A stretch of DNA of 46,284 nt from Thermoplasmata archaeon (GTDB lineage: Archaea > Thermoplasmatota > Thermoplasmata > Halarchaeoplasmatales > Halarchaeoplasmataceae), in contig PUNG01000071.1 of NCBI GenBank assembly GCA_003551675.1, forward strand, positions 1 to 46,284, given 5' to 3'. Both the position numbers and the translations under genes were made by a program. Position 1 is the first letter of the stretch, and each line of letters begins with the position of its first letter. Positions 40,987 to 46,284 of this stretch are shown here, in pieces. Below the pieces are notes generated by a model. It did not search any database. It worked only from the letters and a program-made list of their open reading frames with translations, and had not been told where the DNA came from.

Positions 40987-42876
40987 ATGGAAGAATACAA
41001 AAAGATGTATGAAAAATCACTAGAGGACCCAGAGAGTTTCTGGAGCAGAGCTGCGAAAGATATAGAGTGGTACGAAAGATGGGATAAGGTATTAGATACG
41101 TCGAATATGCCTTTCTACAGATGGTTCGAAGGAGGCAGCTTGAACACGTGTTACAACGCAGTCGATGCCCATATCGAGAAGGGTAGAGGAGATCAGAACG
41201 CTGTTATCTACGACAGCCCGGTCACCGACACAATAGAGAAATATACTTTCAACGAGTTGAAAGAGAGGGTATCGAAGATAGCCGGTGTTCTAAAAGAACT
41301 GGGGGTCCAGAAGGGAGATACCGTGGTCATATACATGCCCATGATACCGGAGGCTCTGATGAGCATGCTCGCCTGCGCAAGGATCGGAGCGATACACTCC
41401 GTCGTGTTCGGAGGTTTTGCCGCCAAAGAACTAGCCATCAGGATAGAAGACGCCGAGCCCAAGGTGATACTTTCAGCATCTTGTGGTATAGAAGGTAAAA
41501 AGATAATCGAGTACAAACCTCTCTTGGATAAGGCCATCGAACTTTCAGATAATAAACCGGAAAGTTGTGTGGTCTACCAGCGTGAACAGTGCGAGGCCGA
41601 ACTGAAAGAAGGTAGAGATCACGATTGGGAGGAGATGGAAAAAAAGGCTGAACCCGCTCCCTGCGTTCCAGTGAACGCCACAGATCCCTTGTACATATTA
41701 TATACTTCAGGTACGACCGGAACACCCAAAGGAGTGGTCAGAGACAACGGCGGCCACGCGGTGGCTCTAAAATGGAGCATGAAATATATCTACGGGATAG
41801 AAGCCGGAGACGTGTATTGGGCCGCTTCCGACGTTGGCTGGGTAGTTGGACATTCCTACATAGTTTACGCCCCTTTACTGGCAGGTGCGACCACCATAAT
41901 GTACGAAGGCAAACCGGTGCGCACACCCGATCCAGGGGCTTTTTGGAGAGTGATCTCAGAGCACAACGTGAAGGTGCTCTTCACCGCGCCCACGGCCATA
42001 AGAGCGATAAAAAGGGAGGACCCCGATGGAGAGTACTTCGAAGGATACGACGTTTCCTGTTTAGACAGTTTATTCCTTGCAGGCGAAAGGACCGACCCCG
42101 ATACGTATGAATGGTCAAAGGACCTCTTGGGAGTTCCTGTTATCGATCATTGGTGGCAGACCGAAACCGGTTGGTCCATCGTTGGCAACTTCAGAGGGTT
42201 GGAACAGTTTCCCATAAAACCCGGATCGGCTACCAAACCCATGCCGGGGCACGACTTGAGGATATTGGACCCCGGTACGGGGGAAGAGATGCCTCCTGGA
42301 GAGAACGGGGTCATAGCGATAAAGATCCCACTTCCGCCCGGGACTTTTATAACACTCTGGAATAACGATAAAAGGTTCGAGGAATCGTACATGGAGCTCT
42401 ACCCCGGATACTATTTTACAGGGGACGCAGGTTACGTGGACGAAGATGGCTACGTGTTCATAATGGGACGTGTAGACGACATAATCAACGTCGCGGGTCA
42501 CCGACTTTCCACCGGAAGTATGGAAGAGGCGGTTTTGAACCACGATGCCGTGGCGGAGTGTGCCGTGATCGGCATGAACGACGATCTTAAAGGAGAAGTC
42601 CCCATAGGATTTTTGGTCTTAAAATCAGGTGTCGATCAGACCGAAGACGAGATCGTATCCGAGGTGATCCAGCTGGTGAGAAGCGAAGTGGGTCCCATAG
42701 CTTCTTTCAAAAAGGCCATGATAGTGGACAGACTACCGAAAACAAGGTCCGGAAAGATCTTAAGGGGTACCATGAGCGAGATAGCCAACGACGTTGAATA
42801 CAGTGTACCGTCCACCATCGCAGATAAAGAAGTCCTAGACGAGATAGAAAAAGTGGTAGATGGGATGAAAAAGTAA
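40987..42876 (+). CDS. prpE: Acyl-CoA synthetase (AMP-forming), propionyl-CoA synthetase PrpE-like
   Basis: Activates a short-chain acid with ATP and CoA through an acyl-adenylate. Motifs of the ANL family are complete: YTSGTTGTPKGVVRDNGGH (A3), WWQTETGW (A5), YFTGDAGYVDEDGY and the C-terminal catalytic Lys in PKTRSGKILRG. The N-terminal YKKMYEKSLEDPESFWSRAA is shared with acetyl-CoA synthetase, but GWVVGHSYIVYAPLL, PGTFITLWNNDKRF and AGHRLSTGSMEEAV are the PrpE/ACSS3 pattern, so propionate, and perhaps isobutyrate or butyrate, is a likelier substrate than acetate. The 629-residue length is normal. It lies alone between the Hdr operon and the convergent mvhAG genes. Confidence 0.92.
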   Translation: MEEYKKMYEKSLEDPESFWSRAAKDIEWYERWDKVLDTSNMPFYRWFEGGSLNTCYNAVDAHIEKGRGDQNAVIYDSPVTDTIEKYTFNELKERVSKIAGVLKELGVQKGDTVVIYMPMIPEALMSMLACARIGAIHSVVFGGFAAKELAIRIEDAEPKVILSASCGIEGKKIIEYKPLLDKAIELSDNKPESCVVYQREQCEAELKEGRDHDWEEMEKKAEPAPCVPVNATDPLYILYTSGTTGTPKGVVRDNGGHAVALKWSMKYIYGIEAGDVYWAASDVGWVVGHSYIVYAPLLAGATTIMYEGKPVRTPDPGAFWRVISEHNVKVLFTAPTAIRAIKREDPDGEYFEGYDVSCLDSLFLAGERTDPDTYEWSKDLLGVPVIDHWWQTETGWSIVGNFRGLEQFPIKPGSATKPMPGHDLRILDPGTGEEMPPGENGVIAIKIPLPPGTFITLWNNDKRFEESYMELYPGYYFTGDAGYVDEDGYVFIMGRVDDIINVAGHRLSTGSMEEAVLNHDAVAECAVIGMNDDLKGEVPIGFLVLKSGVDQTEDEIVSEVIQLVRSEVGPIASFKKAMIVDRLPKTRSGKILRGTMSEIANDVEYSVPSTIADKEVLDEIEKVVDGMKK

Positions 42877-42897
42877 GAGTGAAGTATTTTTCACTCT
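42876..42897. terminator. Hairpin across the convergent prpE/mvhA junction
   Basis: AGAGTGAA-GTATTT-TTCACTCT forms a perfect 8-bp stem with a 6-base loop and contains bases of both stop codons. The genes are only 14 bases apart. A short T-rich stretch follows on the plus strand. Confidence 0.5.
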
Positions 42898-44345
42898 CTT
42901 TCAAAGGAATCTATCAGTCTTTCCTCCGCATCGAATAGATCCACTTTTAGGGGCATGTTTCCGGGTGCGGTATGAGTGGCGCAGGCGAAGCACGGGTCGT
43001 AGGCTCTAAAAGCCATCTCCACTTTGTTCAATATCCCTTCGTCTACTTTACCATCTTTGATCACACCTTCCGCCGCTTTTTTTACGGACATGGTTATGGC
43101 ACCGGCATTGTTGGTCGTAGCCACTATGAGATTGGCTTTATCTACAAGCCCCTTTTCGTTTAGATCATAATGGTGTATCAACGTTCCCCTGGCGGCTTCT
43201 ACTACGCCGATCCCCTCTCCGGGTTCTCCGGGTTCGTTTCTTACCTCCTTCGAGGTTATATCCGGTTCCTGTATCAATTCTTTAGCTCTTTCCCCCGCAT
43301 AAAGAAGTTCGATGAGCCTCGCCCAATGGTAAGCTAGAGTGGAATTCACAGGTCTGCCCAACGTTTCAAACATCCTCTCTTGTTCTTCGTTGGCCTTGGG
43401 GGTCGCCATGCCTTGGGATACGTTCATCCTGCCCAGAGGACCCACCCTGTAGATGCCGCTCTCTTTTCCATCCGTTATGCCGTTCCAACCGATCTTTTTC
43501 AGGTAAGGGTACATCATATACGTCCATTCTTCAACATGCTCTTTTATCCTTTCAGCGTAGTCGCTCACATGGAACTTCATGACTTCCTCCGCATCTTGGT
43601 CCGTCACTCTTATCTTTCCATCATAGAAGTTCAACCGGTTTTTCTCGTCCACGAGTCCCATGTTGTAAGTGTTCAGAGAATAGGGGTCGCTCTTGATCAT
43701 CTCCACGTAATCTTCATTTTCTAAAACCACGTCGTTGAAGAGGTCCAGGCTGAATTCAGCAAATCCTATACACGAGTCTATCATCTCTTCTATCTCTTGT
43801 ACTTCGTCTTCGGATAAGGACTTGGACACGCCGCCGGGCACTCCACAGACGGGATGTGTCGCCTTACCTCCCAAGATGGAGGTGATCTTCTGCCCGTAGG
43901 CACGATGTTTTATGACCTCTTTGCTTATATCCTCGCCCACTTCTTCTATGACACCCAAGATGTTTCTCTTTTCCCTGGGTGCGTCCGGACCCACAACGAA
44001 ATCCGGTCCTCCCAGGTAATAAAAGTGAAGCGTATGATCGTATAATATGTAGCCGCAGTACATCAGTTCTCTCAACTTCTTCGCAACGGGAGTGGGCTCC
44101 ACGTCGAAAGCGTCGTCAAGGGCCTTCGTGGATGCGAAGTGATGTGAAACGGGACAGACTCCGCATATACGCGAAGTTATCTGGGGCATGTCCTCCGCTC
44201 TTCTTCCTTCGCAGAAACGCTCGAAACCCCTCAATTCAGGTATCTGGAGATAAGCGTTTTCTACTTCACCTTCGTCGTTCAAAAAAATATCGATCTTTCC
44301 GTGCCCTTCTAAACGTGTTACGGGATCTATCTCTATCTTCTTCAT
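42891..44345 (-). CDS. mvhA: F420-non-reducing [NiFe] hydrogenase large subunit (MvhA, group 3c)
   Basis: MvhA carries the [NiFe] site that oxidises or makes H2. The two Cys pairs that bind the metal are present: RICGVCPVSHH (Cys61, Cys64) and DPCFACATH (Cys452, Cys455). The N-terminal DPVTRLEGHGKIDI and the central PGGVSKSL, MGLVDEKNRLNFYDG and EAARGTLIHHYDLNEKGLV are typical of the Mvh/Vhu clade. The 26 residues beyond the last His are of the usual length for the Mvh group. It overlaps mvhG by 4 bases. MvhD is not in this unit; two mvhD genes lie on the other strand behind HdrA fusions. The pairing of hydrogenase and Hdr is well known from methanogens. No maturation gene is seen nearby. Confidence 0.95.
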   Translation of the reverse strand: MKKIEIDPVTRLEGHGKIDIFLNDEGEVENAYLQIPELRGFERFCEGRRAEDMPQITSRICGVCPVSHHFASTKALDDAFDVEPTPVAKKLRELMYCGYILYDHTLHFYYLGGPDFVVGPDAPREKRNILGVIEEVGEDISKEVIKHRAYGQKITSILGGKATHPVCGVPGGVSKSLSEDEVQEIEEMIDSCIGFAEFSLDLFNDVVLENEDYVEMIKSDPYSLNTYNMGLVDEKNRLNFYDGKIRVTDQDAEEVMKFHVSDYAERIKEHVEEWTYMMYPYLKKIGWNGITDGKESGIYRVGPLGRMNVSQGMATPKANEEQERMFETLGRPVNSTLAYHWARLIELLYAGERAKELIQEPDITSKEVRNEPGEPGEGIGVVEAARGTLIHHYDLNEKGLVDKANLIVATTNNAGAITMSVKKAAEGVIKDGKVDEGILNKVEMAFRAYDPCFACATHTAPGNMPLKVDLFDAEERLIDSFERE

Positions 44346-45322
44346 CTTTCCATCACCTTTCTTTTCAGCAGAGAAACCGGTAAGCTGTACTTATAAAAGG
44401 TCCCTGTTATATCCACGACCTGATCTATGAGTTCGTCCACTTCTTCCTCCGTCATATCTTCTTCTCCTTCTATACCCAGTATGGATGCCAGTGCGGATAT
44501 CATCTTTGCGCCCTGGTCCATGGAATTGGGAGGTTCTCCTCCACAACCGGTACAAGCCATGTTTGCGTCCAAGCATCTCGCCTCGCATCCTCCACGGGTA
44601 GCGGGTCCCATGCATATGAGCCCCTGTTCGAGGAGACACTTGTCTTCGACTTCTTTCACATCTAAGATCCGTTTCACCTCTTTTATCTTTTTCTCGCTCT
44701 TCTCGTATTCACACTCGTCGCAGACCGTTTTTTCCGGTGCTAATACGGCGCCTTTTTCAGGTATTTTTCCTTCAAATATCGCCGTGACTCCGTTCAATAT
44801 AACCTCAGTTGGAGGAGGGCACCCTGGCATGTAGTAATCTACATCGACGACTTGATCTAAGCTTTGCACGGTATCGTAAAATTCGGGAAGGGTCAATTTA
44901 CCTTCTTCAACTTGAACTTCGGTTTTAGGTACTTTTCCCTCTTGGTTGTCCACGGAGGGATTGTTTTTATAGGCTGCATCGAATATCTCTTCTTTGTCGG
45001 CCATGTTCGCTAGACCAGGGATCCCACCGTGGCAGGAACAAGCTCCAAATGCGATCAAAAATTTTGATCTTTCTCTCAACAGTTCAGCGATCTCTTCCTG
45101 CTCTGAGGTCCTTATGGCTCCGTTGAAGAAGCAGACGTCGATGTAGTTATCCTCCATCTCCTCCACGTCTTTATACTTCGTATCTAAAGCCACGGGCCAG
45201 AAGAGTATATCGGCGTGTTCCACCACATCCAATATCTTCTCGTCTATATCCAATACCGCTATCTCGCATCCGCCGCAGCTCGCCGCCCAATAAAATGCAA
45301 ATCTCATCTTTTCTTCGCTCAT
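44342..45322 (-). CDS. mvhG: F420-non-reducing [NiFe] hydrogenase small subunit (MvhG)
   Basis: MvhG relays electrons from the [NiFe] site to MvhD via three [4Fe-4S] clusters. Proximal-cluster motifs YWAASCGGCEIAV, FGACSCHGG and MPGCPPPTEVI are present, and the C-terminal part has CLLEQGLICMGPATRGGCEARC and CTGCGG for the medial and distal clusters. There is no signal peptide, so the enzyme is cytoplasmic. At 326 residues it is typical. I prefer the ATG at 45322 (MSEEKMRFAFYW), 10 bases after an AGGAG site, to the GTG at 45328; a TATA box at 45360-45351 predicts a start close to either. It is divergent from the acetate transporter gene. Confidence 0.95.
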   Translation of the reverse strand: MSEEKMRFAFYWAASCGGCEIAVLDIDEKILDVVEHADILFWPVALDTKYKDVEEMEDNYIDVCFFNGAIRTSEQEEIAELLRERSKFLIAFGACSCHGGIPGLANMADKEEIFDAAYKNNPSVDNQEGKVPKTEVQVEEGKLTLPEFYDTVQSLDQVVDVDYYMPGCPPPTEVILNGVTAIFEGKIPEKGAVLAPEKTVCDECEYEKSEKKIKEVKRILDVKEVEDKCLLEQGLICMGPATRGGCEARCLDANMACTGCGGEPPNSMDQGAKMISALASILGIEGEEDMTEEEVDELIDQVVDITGTFYKYSLPVSLLKRKVMER

Positions 45323-45350
45323 GGACACAACTCCTATCCTTAAGAAGGTT

Positions 45351-45444
45351 CTATAAAAAGAAGGAATGTAAAGGACAGTTAAATGTTTTACCTTTCAATG
45401 AGATGTTTTAACGGGTCATAGATGTGAAAATAAATAATAAATAC
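45351..45444. promoter_or_regulatory. Divergent promoters of mvhGA and the acetate transporter
   Basis: On the minus strand CTTTTTATAG (45360-45351) fits a TATA box for mvhG. On the plus strand AATAATAAATAC (45433-45444) is centred about 27 bases before the transporter ATG at 45467, predicting a leaderless mRNA. No operator-like repeat is obvious between them. Confidence 0.5.
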
Positions 45445-45466
45445 CACAAGCACATACACCAGCTTC

Positions 45467-46075
45467 ATGGAAAGCGATAAACCTTCAAAGATATCTGTTG
45501 AAGAACTTCCTCAACCTGTAGCCGAACCCGCCAGTTTAGGTCTCATCGGTTTGGCCATTGCGGCGCTGGTTTTAGGATTTACCGACATGGGATGGGCATC
45601 CGCCAGTGATCAATCTCTCATGATACCGTGGACTTTATTTTTAGGAGCCACCGCCCAGCTGATAGCGGGGATAATGGACTTCAAAAGGGATAACATATTC
45701 GGAGCGACCGCGTTCACCACGTACGCCATGCTTTGGTACTCCGTTTCTCTCACCATTCTGTTCAACACCTTTGGATGGGTGGAAGTCGATATGACCCACT
45801 ATGCACACGGTCTGATAGGTTTCTTGTTTTTCAGCATCATACTTACAGTTGCGACCTTGATGACGAATAAAGTCTTGTTCATCATATTGGTGGGCATAGA
45901 TGTGGCCATAATAACCCTGGTGATGCATATAATGATGGATACCTCGGCGATACCCGTGGGCATCTCACTCTTAGCGGTGGCCCTCTTTTCATTTTACGGC
46001 GCCGCGGCGGTCCTGTTGAACACCATGTCTCAAAAGACGGTGCTGCCCATGGGTGAACCCCTATGGCAGCCCTGA
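45467..46075 (+). CDS. satP: Acetate/short-chain acid transporter of the GPR1/FUN34/YaaH (AceTr) family
   Basis: A 202-residue membrane protein with six predicted helices, as in SatP. The family motif normally reads NPAPLGL; here it is EPASLGL at about residue 20. AQLIAGIMDFKRDNIFGATAFTTYAMLWYS, the most conserved stretch of the family, is intact, including the Phe and Tyr residues lining the pore. These proteins carry acetate and other small monocarboxylates, with succinate or propionate for some members. It lies just before an acetyl-CoA synthetase gene, which supports acetate or propionate uptake with immediate activation. Confidence 0.9.
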   Translation: MESDKPSKISVEELPQPVAEPASLGLIGLAIAALVLGFTDMGWASASDQSLMIPWTLFLGATAQLIAGIMDFKRDNIFGATAFTTYAMLWYSVSLTILFNTFGWVEVDMTHYAHGLIGFLFFSIILTVATLMTNKVLFIILVGIDVAIITLVMHIMMDTSAIPVGISLLAVALFSFYGAAAVLLNTMSQKTVLPMGEPLWQP

Positions 46076-46117
46076 AACCTCTTCTTTAAAGTTCATCTGC
46101 CTGACGGTAACAAAAAT

Positions 46118-46127
46118 ACCTATATAG
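46118..46127 (+). promoter_or_regulatory. Candidate TATA box of the acetyl-CoA synthetase gene
   Basis: ACCTATATAG lies about 53 bases before the ATG at 46176. The expected start, near 46149, leaves a leader that holds the AAGGTG ribosome binding site. Confidence 0.45.
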
Positions 46128-46175
46128 TCGGGCACCATTTGTTCCATTAATTTAGAGATCAAAAAGGTGTTAAAT

Positions 46176-46284
46176 ATGGCAGATGAAGAAGCTAAGATAG
46201 AATCTCGATTGGAGGACAAAGACTTATACGAGCCTCCGGAAGAGTTCAAAGAGCAGGCGAACGTGAAGGATCCAGAGATATACA
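46176..46284 (+). CDS. acs: N-terminus of AMP-forming acetyl-CoA synthetase (cut by window edge)
   Basis: The gene runs off the right edge after 36 codons and is absent from the ORF track. MADEEAKIESRLEDKDLYEP is followed by PEEFKEQANVKDPEIY, which matches the opening of archaeal acetyl-CoA synthetases (PPEEFKEQANV..P.IY). No catalytic motif is in the window. An AAGGTG site lies 7 bases before the ATG. Together with the upstream transporter gene it would convert imported acetate into acetyl-CoA; an ADP-forming enzyme is unlikely from this N-terminus. A related AMP-forming synthetase of the PrpE type lies at 40987-42876, so the two probably split acetate and longer acids between them. Confidence 0.75.
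   Translation, partial: MADEEAKIESRLEDKDLYEPPEEFKEQANVKDPEIY

Noticed and set aside
27329-45322. Reading the Hdr and Mvh genes as evidence for a methanogen
   Set aside because: No mcr, mtr or methyltransferase gene is in the window, HdrB is altered, and the neighbours are fatty-acid and PHA genes. Hdr/Mvh sets are widespread in non-methanogens.

Overview
The window is archaeal, most likely from a strictly anaerobic, heterotrophic euryarchaeon. Signs of this are the archaeal ribosomal stalk operon (uL1, uL10/P0 with an acidic tail, P1/L12 ending in GLGSLF), a PGF-CTERM cell-surface protein, TATA boxes about 25 nt upstream of start codons (several genes look leaderless) and a large set of heterodisulfide-reductase (Hdr) and F420-non-reducing hydrogenase (Mvh) subunits. 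No methanogenesis gene (mcr, mtr) is visible here, so the Hdr genes seem to serve fatty-acid metabolism. Many proteins are acidic, compatible with a saline habitat. I cannot place the organism more precisely.

Layout. 1-5.3 kb: end of a surface protein, a lipoprotein, a YyaL/SSP411 thioredoxin-domain protein, two small zinc-ribbon proteins and an AAC(3)-fold acetyltransferase. 5.3-8.1 kb: a two-gene ABC exporter bracketed by an intact thioredoxin-like gene and a 52-bp remnant of that gene's 3' end. 8.2-9.4 kb: msrA-msrB. 9.5-11.6 kb: the L1-L10-L12 operon with a foldable leader. 11.7-17.5 kb (minus): a polyhydroxyalkanoate operon, read as three helical granule proteins, PhaC with an added helix-hairpin-helix tail, and two PhaB/FabG-type reductases. 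17.7-21.3 kb: cobalamin adenosyltransferase, B12-dependent acyl-CoA mutase (two subunits) and its MeaB GTPase. 21.4-27.3 kb: a butyryl-CoA beta-oxidation set (acyl-CoA dehydrogenase, EtfBA, thiolase, 3-hydroxyacyl-CoA dehydrogenase, crotonase). 27.3-40.9 kb: a nine-gene Hdr operon (hdrC-hdrB-hdrA, a 1502-residue HdrA-GltD-HdrA fusion, mvhD, an FrhB-like protein, a tandem HdrC, an HdrA-HdrA fusion, mvhD). 41-46.3 kb: propionyl-CoA-synthetase-like enzyme, mvhAG hydrogenase (minus), an acetate transporter and the start of acetyl-CoA synthetase.

How it fits together (inference). Short-chain acids are taken up and activated (SatP, Acs, PrpE). The B12 mutase carries Gln where methylmalonyl-CoA mutases carry the carboxylate-binding Arg, so it may interconvert isobutyryl-CoA and butyryl-CoA, feeding the adjacent butyryl-CoA oxidation genes. 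Electrons from the acyl-CoA dehydrogenase pass to ETF. The Hdr/Mvh proteins could then link ETF, ferredoxin, NAD(P)H, H2 and perhaps F420 by flavin-based bifurcation or confurcation. Surplus acetoacetyl-CoA or 3-hydroxyacyl-CoA can be stored as PHA. The strongest candidate for an undescribed system is the Hdr operon, with a GltD module spliced inside a double HdrA, Cys-to-His changes in the tandem HdrC and a lost cluster cysteine in HdrB. The PHA locus, with putative nucleic-acid-binding modules on both the synthase and a phasin, is the second.

No tRNA, rRNA, CRISPR array, insertion sequence or integrase was seen. No gene-free stretch exceeds 300 bases; the longest are 2911-3150 and 4623-4870.
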